In this document: positions 1 to 8,846 of the stretch, piece by piece
How positions within the stretch are numbered: the stretch's first letter is position 1
How the letters are laid out: every line of letters begins with the position of its first letter
Assembly: GCF_009856295.1 (NCBI RefSeq)
Contig: NZ_WMEU01000001.1
Location: 434,001-498,000 of the forward strand
DNA from: Pontibacillus yanchengensis
GTDB lineage: Bacteria; Bacillota; Bacilli; Bacillales; BH030062
DNA length: 64,000 nucleotides
Reading direction: 5' to 3'
Notes under the pieces: generated by a model
What the model saw: only the letters and a program-made list of their open reading frames with translations
Database searches by the model: none
What the model was told of the DNA's origin: nothing
Program-made: the position numbers and the translations under genes

Positions 1-1
1 A

Positions 2-571
2 GAATCCAGAAAATCATTACCGCCAGAATCCATTGAAATCCTACAACGATATCATGATCTAACGGGCACTTGGCATGAATGGGAACTCTATTTCCCATTC
101 ATCCAATATAAAATAAACACTATGTCGTTTGAAGACCTGAAAGCTATACACGGTGTAGAAGAGGGATTAGAGTATCGTATTAAAAAAACAATAAATTCAG
201 CTACAACATTTGAAGAATGGATGAAATTACTGAAATCTAAGCGTTACACATGGACCCGCTTACAGCGAATGATCAGCCATTTACTAACGAACACAAAAAA
301 GCAAGAAGTTGAAAATATCACTAAAATAAATCAACCACCATATGTTAGAATATTAGGGATGACCGAGACAGGAAAAAGCTATTTACATCATATTAAATCC
401 AAAATAGACGTACCTCTTATTAACCAACCCCAAAGAGGGAATCATATTTATTTAGATATTGAAGAAAAGTCAATAGATAGCTATTATTCTGTATTACACC
501 CTAATCTTAAAAGGAATTTTCGCAATCGAGAATTCAAGCCACCTATATTACCTTATCATCTAGACCTATAA
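2..571 (+). CDS. tmcAL: tRNA(Met) cytidine acetate ligase, C-terminal part
   Basis: Only the last 189 codons are in the window; the frame is open from base 2 and ends in TAA at 569-571. The residues around GLEYRIKKTI and the following helical region ending near the C-terminus match my memory of YlbM/TmcAL. This enzyme adenylates acetate and transfers it to C34 of elongator tRNA-Met, forming ac4C. The nucleotidyltransferase N-terminal half lies outside the window. The gene heads the conserved ylbM-ylbL-ylbK-ylbJ block. Identification rests on family recall plus synteny. The family is about 400 residues long, so slightly under half is visible. Confidence 0.85.
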   Translation, partial: ESRKSLPPESIEILQRYHDLTGTWHEWELYFPFIQYKINTMSFEDLKAIHGVEEGLEYRIKKTINSATTFEEWMKLLKSKRYTWTRLQRMISHLLTNTKKQEVENITKINQPPYVRILGMTETGKSYLHHIKSKIDVPLINQPQRGNHIYLDIEEKSIDSYYSVLHPNLKRNFRNREFKPPILPYHLDL

Positions 572-723
572 TAAAGAATTGCATGCCTTCTTAAGGGGGA
601 ATGTATATGAATCCATTCGATAAATGTAAGGATGAGGGTTGAGCTAGAAAAATTGAAACTTTAGTTAAACTGAGATCGTCTACTAAGTGACAGTAGTATT
701 TTCGAAATAGGGGGAGACATAGG

Positions 724-1098
724 TTGAAAAAGATACTCCGATGGTTCTTAGTCCCTTTACTAAGTTTTTTGATTGTCATTGGAGCTGTTGCATTTAAGTT
801 TTCTGATACGTTATTTCAGGAAGGTAATCCAATTCCTATTTTAAAGGGGATCGTCCAGCTTCAAATTGGGGAAGATTTATACGTACCTATAGATCAGAAA
901 CAAAACCGGTACATCGCTTCAAACAACCCCAAAGAAAAACAGCCCTATAACGAAGTGAAACGGTATATGGGGGATAAAGGCTGGACATTTGAAAAAAAGT
1001 TAGGAAACAACCTGATATTTACGAAGGATCAAAGCAAAACAGTTGTAAAAACAGTCATGTACACTTCTGATTATTATATCTTTGATGTAACTGCTTGA
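724..1098 (+). CDS. hypothetical membrane-anchored protein
   Basis: This 124-residue protein probably starts at a TTG preceded by a strong GGGGGAG ribosome binding site at 710-716. Residues 5-26 form one hydrophobic segment after KKILR, so it is either a signal anchor or an uncleaved signal peptide. The remainder is a small mixed domain with no catalytic motif I can recognise. It carries no lipobox cysteine. It lies between tmcAL and ylbL and ends at a bidirectional terminator shared with ylbL. Similar short exported proteins are common at this locus in Bacillaceae, but I know no function. I judge the gene real from its RBS, length and terminator. Confidence 0.7.
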   Translation: MKKILRWFLVPLLSFLIVIGAVAFKFSDTLFQEGNPIPILKGIVQLQIGEDLYVPIDQKQNRYIASNNPKEKQPYNEVKRYMGDKGWTFEKKLGNNLIFTKDQSKTVVKTVMYTSDYYIFDVTA

Positions 1099-1120
1099 AA
1101 GCAAAACTATAATGAATGAA

Positions 1121-1156
1121 CAAAAGCGGAAGCGCTCTCCTGCGCTTCCGCTTTTG
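1121..1156. terminator. bidirectional terminator between the 724 gene and ylbL
   Basis: A perfect 15-bp inverted repeat (1121-1135 and 1142-1156, stem core AAAAGCGGAAGCGC) surrounds a 6-nt loop and is flanked by T-rich sequence on both strands. It sits between two convergent genes, so it probably serves both. Confidence 0.9.
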
Positions 1157-2176
1157 TTATTTTGCCTCTAATTTTTCCAAATAATTCAATGCATCTTCAA
1201 ATGTATCAACAGGTACAATTTTCATATCTGTACCAATGTCTTCAGCAGTCTGTTTGGCTATCTTGTAGTTTGATCCTTCAGCTCCCTCTTCATTTGGAGC
1301 AAAGAAAACATCTACACCCTCTTTATCAGCAGCAACAACCTTTTTATCGATGCCACCAATTCTTCCTACCTCTCCTTCATAAGACATCTCACCTGTTCCA
1401 GCGAGTTGATACCCTTTTGTAATGTCCCGTTCTGTTAATTGATCATATATTTCTAACGAAAACATTAGACCAGCACTTGGCCCACCAATTTCTCCACTCT
1501 TAAATTTCACAGGTGGCTCAACCACAACATCCCGATCTGTGACTAGAGTAATACCAATAATAGCACGATCTTCTTCAGGATGTTTCACCATTTCTACAGT
1601 CTCTGTTATGGTTTCATCATTTCGTTCAAAAGTGATTTTGATTTCATCACCTAACTCCTTTTTCTTAACATATTCCAATAAATCCTCTGATTTTTGGATA
1701 TCTTTATCATCTACTTTAATGATCCGATCTCCTACCTTCAGAACGTCTTTTGCTGGAACGTCTGCCATGACGTGCATGACATACACTCCTTTATATTCAA
1801 TGTCCATCTTTTTATCAGCCGCTTCATAGGCAACTACAGTAGCCGCTTCCTGCGATGATTCCATCATTTGCAGCTGAGCATGTCTGTATTCGTTTTGGCT
1901 TACACCTTCAGGGATAATTTCTTCTTTTTCATAAATTTCATAATACGGTCGAAGCTTTGCCATTCCATACTGTAATATGGTAGCTTGCCCCCCCCTCACA
2001 GTTACTAAGTGCATCTCACCTGCAGAGTTAAATCCATTCTCTACTTGAACAACCGGATTTAAATCATCAGCAGATCCTGGTTGATAAATGTAATAGGGTA
2101 ATCTATAGAAAGATAAGAAAAAGACGAGCACTGCAACTATAGCCCCGAAAAATATATATCGTTTATTCTGATTCAT
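1157..2176 (-). CDS. ylbL: membrane-anchored PDZ/Lon-type serine protease (YlbL/SepM family)
   Basis: The 339-residue protein has one N-terminal membrane segment (about residues 7-26), a central PDZ domain (about 125-205) and a C-terminal Lon-like protease domain. The catalytic dyad is visible as Ser234 in GGPSAGLMF and probably Lys279 in GGIDKKV. Family members cleave exported substrates outside the membrane. SepM in streptococci trims a competence peptide, and B. subtilis YlbL has been linked to removal of the division inhibitor YneA. The gene overlaps the end of ylbK by 14 bp, so the two are translationally coupled. It ends at the bidirectional terminator at 1121-1156. Confidence 0.92.
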   Translation of the reverse strand: MNQNKRYIFFGAIVAVLVFFLSFYRLPYYIYQPGSADDLNPVVQVENGFNSAGEMHLVTVRGGQATILQYGMAKLRPYYEIYEKEEIIPEGVSQNEYRHAQLQMMESSQEAATVVAYEAADKKMDIEYKGVYVMHVMADVPAKDVLKVGDRIIKVDDKDIQKSEDLLEYVKKKELGDEIKITFERNDETITETVEMVKHPEEDRAIIGITLVTDRDVVVEPPVKFKSGEIGGPSAGLMFSLEIYDQLTERDITKGYQLAGTGEMSYEGEVGRIGGIDKKVVAADKEGVDVFFAPNEEGAEGSNYKIAKQTAEDIGTDMKIVPVDTFEDALNYLEKLEAK

Positions 2177-2960
2177 CCTTGGGCTCCTTCCAATTGTGTA
2201 TGCATTGTAAAATGTCGTCTATATGACCTTCTGCTTCTAATTCACCTTGTTTAATAATTTCCTCTGTATCTGTAAAAGCTCTTGAACTAAATTGTGCAAC
2301 ATTTGGACGTAACATAATATCTGCATCGAGTTTAATCTGCCTAATAAATTCATCTTGCATAATGTCAATACTTTGAATAATCACATCATAAATGGAAGAT
2401 ACTTCATTCTGCGCTTTAAAATGTGCACAATCTACCCCAATTACGATATCTGCACCCATTTGTTTTACTACCGAAACAGGCACCCGATCAACAACCCCTC
2501 CATCAATAAATAATCTATCTCCAATTTTTTCAGGGACAAATATGCCCGGAATAGAAATGCTTGCTCTCACAGCGTCTGCTACATTTCCTTTTGTAAACAC
2601 AACTTTCTCTCCCGTGTATAAATCTGTAGCTATAATCGACAAAGGAGTTGACAAATCTTCTATATTTTTTCGATACGTAAATATGCGAATATACTCTTTA
2701 ATTCTGTTGCCTTGAATAAACCCCATTTTTGGAACAGTAAAGTCTAAGTAATATTTACGTTTGAACGTACTTGCTAACTTATGCATGTGTGTCAGGTCTT
2801 GCCCTGCGCAATAAAGTGACCCAACCAAAGCTCCCATACTGCTACCAGCTACTACATCTATTGGGATGTTTGCCTTTTTTAGCGCTTTTAAAACACCTAA
2901 ATGAGCAAAGCCTCTTGCCCCACCGGAACCTAATGCTAAACCAATTGTTGGCTTTACCAC
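2163..2960 (-). CDS. ylbK: patatin-like phospholipase family protein (YlbK/RssA type)
   Basis: The 265-residue protein carries the patatin signature: an oxyanion glycine loop GSGGARG at residues 11-17, the nucleophile elbow G-S-S-M-G with Ser41, and the DGG motif with Asp153 of the Ser-Asp dyad. Patatin-like enzymes hydrolyse acyl lipids; the physiological substrate of YlbK is unknown to me. The start is GTG at 2958-2960, preceded by a GGGGGAAG ribosome binding site. The downstream ylbL start lies inside its end. The gene is divergent from ylbJ with about 175 bp between them, which must hold both promoters. Confidence 0.92.
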   Translation of the reverse strand: MVKPTIGLALGSGGARGFAHLGVLKALKKANIPIDVVAGSSMGALVGSLYCAGQDLTHMHKLASTFKRKYYLDFTVPKMGFIQGNRIKEYIRIFTYRKNIEDLSTPLSIIATDLYTGEKVVFTKGNVADAVRASISIPGIFVPEKIGDRLFIDGGVVDRVPVSVVKQMGADIVIGVDCAHFKAQNEVSSIYDVIIQSIDIMQDEFIRQIKLDADIMLRPNVAQFSSRAFTDTEEIIKQGELEAEGHIDDILQCIHNWKEPKDESE

Positions 2961-3136
2961 CTACGCTTCCCCCTTCAAGTAATTCTTTTATCATTTTATG
3001 GCATAAATCCATTTCTCATGAGCGTATAGTGATAGAGAAACGCTTGTACTTTTGAACGTTTTTATGAACATTCTACTATGTACATAATTAGAAGTACAGG
3101 CTCATGACTGCGCTGATATGTCTAGGAGGCTGTATC

Positions 3137-4342
3137 ATGAAATCACAAATTAAATCAATCGTACTTGCTTGTATGGCACTTTTCATAGCCTCTGCTTTGA
3201 TTCGCTATCCTGATCAATCATTCGAGGCATCCATAAGGGGTTTAAACATGTGGTGGGAAATCGTATTCCCTTCTTTACTTCCTTTTTTTATAACTGCTGA
3301 ATTATTAATTGGATTTGGAGTTGTTAGATTTATTGGTTTGCTATGTGAGCCTATTATGCGCCCCATATTCAAAGTACCTGGAGTCGGTAGTTTTGTCTGG
3401 GCTATGGGAATGGCAAGCGGTTACCCTTCAGGCGCAAAACTGACTGCACGATTAAGACAAGAAAGACAGCTCTCTCAAATTGAAGCAGAACGGCTTGTAT
3501 CCTTTACGAATGCTTCAAATCCGTTATTTATATTTGGCGCTATCTCTGTTGGCTTCTTTCATAACCCAACATTAGGTGTACTTCTAGCTGTTAGTCATTA
3601 CGTAGGTAATGCACTAGTAGGTATTTGTATGCGTTTTTATGGGAAGAGTGCGACAGAAACATTGGAACGATATCGCCCAACTTTTTCAATCAGACGAGCG
3701 CTTCAATCGTTACACGAAACGAGAATTAACGATGGGCGACCTTTTGGTAAATTATTTGGAGACGCAGTTCTTACCTCGATTCAAACTCTTTTAATGATAG
3801 GTGGATTTATTATCATCTTTTCTGTATTTAACAAGCTATTATTTCTAGTAGGCATCACACCAATTTTAGCCAGCTTTCTCAGTATATTTTTTAATATGTT
3901 AAGCTTTCCAAGTGAATTATCTATCCCGTTCATCTCTGGTTTATTTGAAATTACTTTAGGATCACAGTTAACTTCTCAAGCAGAACGTACCACATTACTT
4001 CAGCAAGTGATCTGCGTCAGTTTTATCCTTGCTTTTAATGGCTTTTCTGTACAAGCCCAAGTGGCTAGCATTTTATCCGAAACCGATATCCGTTTTGCGC
4101 CCTATTTTTTTGCAAGACTATTACATGGAGTGTTCGCTGCAATCTTAGCCTTCTTACTCTTCAAACCTCTTTATGTAGACCGACAAGCATTTGAACATCA
4201 TGAGGCACCTGTATTCTTACCAAAAGATACACCTTCATTTTGGTATGATTGTTTCTTATGGTTAACACATTACGGACCACTCATTACATTTTTATCCTTA
4301 GGATTAGGAGTTCTCATTCTATTTAGAAGAATTCTGATGAAA

Positions 4343-4363
<21 letters not shown>
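3137..4363 (+). CDS. ylbJ: sporulation integral membrane protein YlbJ
   Basis: I place the start at ATG 3137, because TAGGAGG (3123-3129) lies just upstream and the resulting 408 residues equal the length I recall for B. subtilis YlbJ. The open frame begins 11 codons earlier. The protein is a multi-pass membrane protein with paired nucleoside-transporter-gate-like segments, for example the run near residues 95-110 containing GMASGYPSGAK. YlbJ is needed for spore cortex formation and is made in the mother cell in B. subtilis. A SigE promoter is therefore expected in 2961-3136, but I could not identify one with confidence. Its last codons overlap the terminator shared with coaD. Confidence 0.93.
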
Positions 4364-4880
<517 letters not shown>

Positions 4881-4912
4881 CTACCTCAACCAACAAGTAA
4901 TACATCTACTCG

Positions 4913-5464
4913 TTAGTATTGGTAAAGACTAATCGTAATAATACTTGAATATGTTTCTGTTCTAATTTGTGAAAACTCACCTATTTTCTCAGGAAGTGAT
5001 TGATCGGCTGAATGTTCACAAATCATCAAACCATTCTCGTTTAAAAGATTATACCCGTGAATAGCTTCAAATAAATCTTCAAATGATACCTTGTCATAAG
5101 GTGGGTCTAAAAAAATATAATCAAATTGGAGGCCTCTTTTACTAGCGGCCTTCAATGCACGAAATGCATCATTTCGATAAATCTCTACTTTATTTTCTGC
5201 ATCTAGAGATTTTATATTTTCATATATAGTTGAAATCGCTTTCGGATGTTTATCTACAAAAATCATACGCTCCATACCACGACTCAAACCTTCAATGCCA
5301 AGACCTCCGCTACCTGCAAATAAATCCAAACCTATTCCGCCTTGGAAATAAGGCCCTATCATGTGAAATAGAGCTTCTTTAACTTTATCTGTCGTAGGTC
5401 GTGTTGATTTATGTGGAACAGGTCGTAAACTTCTCCCTTTATATGTACCCGAAATTATTCTCAT
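4913..5464 (-). CDS. rsmD: 16S rRNA (guanine966-N2)-methyltransferase RsmD
   Basis: The 183-residue Rossmann methyltransferase carries the S-adenosylmethionine motif LDLFAGSGGLGIE near residues 46-58 and the catalytic DPPY motif near 120-123, typical of N2-guanine methylation of 16S rRNA. It corresponds to ylbH of B. subtilis. The upstream sequence contains GGAGGAGGGAAAG before the ATG at 5464. It is followed by coaD on the same strand, and a short unknown gene lies 39 bp upstream, so the three may form one transcript. Confidence 0.95.
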   Translation of the reverse strand: MRIISGTYKGRSLRPVPHKSTRPTTDKVKEALFHMIGPYFQGGIGLDLFAGSGGLGIEGLSRGMERMIFVDKHPKAISTIYENIKSLDAENKVEIYRNDAFRALKAASKRGLQFDYIFLDPPYDKVSFEDLFEAIHGYNLLNENGLMICEHSADQSLPEKIGEFSQIRTETYSSIITISLYQY

Positions 5465-5503
5465 ACAGCTTTCCCTCCTCCTTATCCATATTTCGTCATA
5501 ATC

Positions 5504-5740
5504 CTACCACAAAAAATTGGATACGAAAATCATTTTGCCAAACAACCCACACCATAATGGTCTTTTATATTCAAATTGTAGCATGAATAATTCCTTTTTA
5601 ATTTGAATGTTATGTGTTTTGTATTTTTCCAAAAGATTGTCCATTTCATGTATATCTGTATCAAGGTAAGTACATAATACTATCGAGTGACCAGTATTCC
5701 ACTGGTTACTTTGAAGACGGAGAAGACTTACGTTCCCCAT
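5504..5740 (-). CDS. small protein of unknown function upstream of rsmD
   Basis: This 78-codon frame starts at ATG 5740, preceded by a very good GGAGGA ribosome binding site (rc of 5748-5753), and ends 39 bp before rsmD on the same strand. The protein is neutral to slightly hydrophobic, with aromatic residues and two tryptophans near the C-terminus (LWCGLF, NFLW). I see no signal peptide or known motif. It is not YlbG, which is encoded at 8228-8506. Position, RBS and spacing support a real gene cotranscribed with rsmD-coaD. I do not recognise a family. Confidence 0.55.
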   Translation of the reverse strand: MGNVSLLRLQSNQWNTGHSIVLCTYLDTDIHEMDNLLEKYKTHNIQIKKELFMLQFEYKRPLWCGLFGKMIFVSNFLW

Positions 5741-5799
5741 AAGTTCTTCCTCCGGTTTCTCCTCTCCCTTTGCCTTTTTGTTTTGATGTGAATCAATTC

Positions 5800-5843
5800 A
5801 AAAAAGGTGCCTGCAGATTTTTAAAAATCTGCAGGCTTTTTTG
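5800..5843 (-). terminator. terminator after the 5877-7316 gene
   Basis: A perfect 14-bp palindrome (5809-5822 with 5823-5836, arms GCCTGCAGATTTTT) is flanked by T-runs on both strands. The gene that ends just before it is on the minus strand; the plus-strand T-run also allows bidirectional use. Confidence 0.88.
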
Positions 5844-5876
5844 TTTTATATTCACCAAAACATTTAACTTATAGAT

Positions 5877-7316
5877 TTACTTTTGTAAATTTATAGTACC
5901 GCTTCCTTCATCAACTGAAATCTCCCATACATCCTCTATGAATTTTTCTTGAATAAAGACTTCCCCTTTAATTTTTGTAAGCACTTCTGATGCAACTCCA
6001 AAATTTTCTTCATTATAAACAAACGTTTTCTTATTAAGATAGAGACGCCAAGACTCTCCACCTTTACGAATTATATACAAAGATTCCGATGGAAGTGCAA
6101 CAAGTTCCATATTGAATTGTTGAGTAATTCCTGCTAAAGGAAAATACCTTTCATTATTCAAAATAATAGGATTCCACTCAACATCTAGTTGCTTTTCATT
6201 ATTATAAAGGGAGCTTGTATCCACAAAATACAGAGGTGTTGTTTCATTATCATTTTGTTTAATTTCTTCAAAATAAGGCGTTGGATGACCATACGCTTTC
6301 TGTAAAGCCTGATTCAATGATAAAGCTAGTACATTCGAGTCGACTTTGGAAGAGAATATATCCTTCTTGAACACATTTATTTGTTCGGGAGATAGCAAAG
6401 ATGTTATTTCATTTGCTATATTCTTCACTTTTTCTGAAGCACTTTCTTGAGGTTCAACAACTTGTCCAACGACATCTATAAGCCACGTTTGCTCTTCAGG
6501 TATCGTATAGTGAGTCGTTAGGTAACTTTTTATCCACCCCGCTTCAATAGCAGACAACTTAGCATTAGGTTGAATCATATAATCATTTCCTATTTGTTCC
6601 TCTAATGATTGATTCAAAACAAGCACATATGGACCCGTAAACATCGAATCCTTCCATTCTCTATCTATCGCTTCAACGGAAAGATTGAAATTCCCTTTTG
6701 TTATGATGTACAAATCACCTGAAATGACCTGCGTGTATTCTGTAGGTTTAAAATGCATTAGAGGGAAGCTTGTTGCTTTGTGTTTTTTCCACTGAAAAAA
6801 ACGGATATACTCTTTTTTTATATCAGCCTCTAAATTAGCTGGAGCCGACCATTGAACAGAAGCGTTTTGCTTTTCAGTAAAGTTCACATTTATATCATAT
6901 GGTAGAACTGAGTTTTCTTCCGATAGCTTAATAAACCAATCACTCAACACGATGGCATCTTTTTTCATAGTTAGGTTATATTCGAACTGAAGAGGTTCAT
7001 CTTTTTGAACTGTAACCCATTTACTCCCATCCCGTTTCTCTATCAAACACGTTTCATCTTCATTGTATTGACACGAAACATCCATAGCTTGACTTGGAAA
7101 TTGAAGTTGATAGGTTTGTTTGTTTAATTGTTCAATGGTTTGTGAAATATGTAATTTACCCTGAGAATGGGTTATATCAATATTTGTTCTAGGGTAAGGG
7201 TGAGTTTGACTTGAACCAGCAGCGTCCCCATACTGAAACATACTCCATTGATAAGTTAAAAGAAATATTACGAGCAACAACATGGGAGTAGCCCAAAGAA
7301 ATAATCTACGAATCAT
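5877..7316 (-). CDS. exported stalk-domain-like protein of unknown function
   Basis: I choose ATG 7316 as the start, giving 479 residues, because GAGGGGTGA lies just upstream; an earlier in-frame ATG at 7352 lacks an RBS. Residues about 5-23 form a hydrophobic signal anchor. The long extracellular part is rich in N, Q, E and T. The C-terminal segment, around NNERYFPLAGITQQ and the following short repeats, resembles the copper amine oxidase N-terminal-like stalk fold found in many Bacillota surface proteins. No catalytic motif is visible. It is transcribed alone, divergent from the 7475 gene, and ends at a strong terminator. It could be a cell-wall-associated or sensory protein. Confidence 0.75.
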   Translation of the reverse strand: MIRRLFLWATPMLLLVIFLLTYQWSMFQYGDAAGSSQTHPYPRTNIDITHSQGKLHISQTIEQLNKQTYQLQFPSQAMDVSCQYNEDETCLIEKRDGSKWVTVQKDEPLQFEYNLTMKKDAIVLSDWFIKLSEENSVLPYDINVNFTEKQNASVQWSAPANLEADIKKEYIRFFQWKKHKATSFPLMHFKPTEYTQVISGDLYIITKGNFNLSVEAIDREWKDSMFTGPYVLVLNQSLEEQIGNDYMIQPNAKLSAIEAGWIKSYLTTHYTIPEEQTWLIDVVGQVVEPQESASEKVKNIANEITSLLSPEQINVFKKDIFSSKVDSNVLALSLNQALQKAYGHPTPYFEEIKQNDNETTPLYFVDTSSLYNNEKQLDVEWNPIILNNERYFPLAGITQQFNMELVALPSESLYIIRKGGESWRLYLNKKTFVYNEENFGVASEVLTKIKGEVFIQEKFIEDVWEISVDEGSGTINLQK

Positions 7317-7474
7317 TTTCACCCCTCTCTTTCCCACCTCAACTTCTTTCATTCTATCAAATCTATTGAGTATTTATTAGGGTTAATTTTATCTTCAATC
7401 AAGGATAAACCATTCACAATCTTCCTCCTTCATGCTACAGTAACGTAAAGAATATGCAGTAGAGGTGAAAAAAA

Positions 7475-7864
7475 TTGATCCAACGTTTTATAGAGCTAGG
7501 ACACGGTTATTCAGATATATACGAATTACGAACACTTGGAGAAACCATGTCACATCGAGTGAAGCACATATTTGCGTTTCATACTATAATTGGAGAAGAA
7601 AAACGTTCGTCCGTTGCCATCGTGATGGAACCAACACAACCAGGTGAATTCCAACCTATATATATTTGTCGGGAAGGGATCCCCTATCCACATAAAAAAC
7701 CAAATAAGCGTTATGACTTGATCAAACAGTTAGCCGAAGAGTTAGATAAAGAAGTGATTGAACTAACAGTACGTCCAAGCAACTACTTTGGCGAAACTGA
7801 CATATATTACCAACACTTGACTGGCATCTTAAGAATGAACAACTATATTCCACCAATGAAATAA
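7475..7864 (+). CDS. DUF7147-type conserved protein
   Basis: The 129-residue protein begins at TTG 7475, with AGAGGTGA at 7461-7468 as the ribosome binding site. The N-terminal sequence FIELGHGYSDIYEL and the central block EPTQPGEFQPIYICREGIP are, from memory, features of a small Bacillaceae family. That family is sometimes mislabelled methylthioribose kinase in databases. There is no membrane segment or obvious catalytic motif, so I assign no function. A strong terminator follows at 7885. In this genome it is divergent from the exported 5877 gene. Confidence 0.75.
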   Translation: MIQRFIELGHGYSDIYELRTLGETMSHRVKHIFAFHTIIGEEKRSSVAIVMEPTQPGEFQPIYICREGIPYPHKKPNKRYDLIKQLAEELDKEVIELTVRPSNYFGETDIYYQHLTGILRMNNYIPPMK

Positions 7865-7884
7865 TGAACATAGGTAATCAAGAA

Positions 7885-7937
7885 GGGAAGTTCAACATGC
7901 CACATAACGTAGAAGCATTAGTCGAACTTCCCTTTTT
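7885..7937 (+). terminator. terminator after the DUF7147 gene
   Basis: GGGAAGTTC (7885-7893) pairs with GAACTTCCC (7924-7932) across a 30-nt loop and is followed by TTTTT. It lies 21 bp after the stop codon of the 7475 gene. Confidence 0.8.
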
Positions 7938-8017
7938 AATTAGTCTATAAACTACAGTGAATACATTCAACAATCGTAATATAAAAGCTATGAAGCAGGC
8001 AGGAAAAGAGTGTAGAA

Positions 8018-8120
8018 CAAAAGCTCAGGGGCGCCCATTTAGCGACGTACAAACTGTAACAGGGAATTAGAGGTGGTTTGCTCGGCACTTAATCTAGACG
8101 TGAACTCTATAACTTTTAGT
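8018..8120 (+). repeat. family A dispersed repeat, shortened copy (A3)
   Basis: The start (AAAGCTCAGGGGCGCCCATTT, then AGCGACGTA) and the end (AATCTAGACGTGAACTC, then AACTTTT) align with the two ends of the longer copy at 8583-8811, while the middle is largely missing. It lies in the 360-bp gap between the DUF7147 gene and ylbG. I see no gene in this gap. Confidence 0.6.
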
Positions 8121-8227
8121 TATGTGCAAGGCAACACTTTTATAATTTCGCTATACAATAAATATTCGCATGTGATTTCACATGCGAATGCAGAAAATAT
8201 AAATACTAACAGTAATATTTATCTTAA

Positions 8228-8506
8228 TTATAAACTTCCATATTTATAATCGTATTCTTTAGCCTTATCCGGCTTTGAATTTTCGTATTCCGTTTTTATA
8301 AAGGGTTTATAGGAGGGTTCTACTTTGGAAATATAATTTAAACGGGATAATTTATTCATTGTATCTTCTAATTCATCTTGATTCACATATATCATGGCAT
8401 ACTTCAACTTTTTTGAAACATAAACGAGATGACCATATCGTTTAATATGTCTTACATGCTTCATATGTTGAAACCAGATGATTAAACCTTGTCTATTCGT
8501 AAACAT
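8228..8506 (-). CDS. ylbG: UPF0298 family protein YlbG
   Basis: The 92-residue product closely matches my memory of B. subtilis YlbG: a hydrophobic start (GLIIWFQHMKHVRHIKRYG), a central YVSKKLKYA, and the C-terminal signature KTEYENSKPDKAKEYDY. I place the start at ATG 8506 with AAAGAGGA upstream, rather than at the longer frame start at 8548. The family is small, cytoplasmic and of unknown function. In B. subtilis it sits directly between ylbF and rsmD; here it is separated from both neighbours and is flanked on each side by a copy of the family A repeat. Confidence 0.93.
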   Translation of the reverse strand: MFTNRQGLIIWFQHMKHVRHIKRYGHLVYVSKKLKYAMIYVNQDELEDTMNKLSRLNYISKVEPSYKPFIKTEYENSKPDKAKEYDYKYGSL

Positions 8507-8582
8507 ATGATATCCTCTTTCGTTTCGTCTTTTTGATAAGTTTAGCAAACTTTTCTATTTCCATCAATAAAGGAAATGCCTG

Positions 8583-8811
8583 AAGAAAGCGCAAGCGCCC
8601 GTTTAGCGACGTATATGTTGCGGTCCACTCGAAGTGGGGTGGTTGATGTTGCTACGTGATGGAGCGATTTTAATCGAACTTCACCTGATTCCGCAGTAAG
8701 ATAAAGGAAACACGAAGAGCAAAACGATTCGATGTTGACTTATCGACCAGAGGTGAGGGAAGCATACTAGTCGCTGGGCGCTGGAGCTAGACATGTAAGC
8801 TCCAGAAGTTA
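8583..8811 (+). repeat. family A dispersed repeat, long copy (A1)
   Basis: This noncoding element of about 229 bp shares blocks with the copy at 63086-63300, including the GCGCAAGCG start, TTAATCGAAC, CGATGTTGACTTATC and the GCTGGAGCT end. Its ends pair: AGCGCCC (8594-8600) and AGCGAC (8605-8610) with GTCGCT (8770-8775) and GGGCGCT (8776-8782). A 3' hairpin GGAGCT/AGCTCC (8783-8788, 8798-8803) follows. It occupies the gap between ylbG and the 8847 gene. Confidence 0.8.
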
Positions 8812-8846
8812 TATTTTCTTTACATACTAGAAAGGAAGGTAATATC

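Noticed and set aside
2961-3136. SigE promoter for ylbJ
   Set aside because: Expected from B. subtilis, but no -35/-10 pair matched the consensus well enough to claim.
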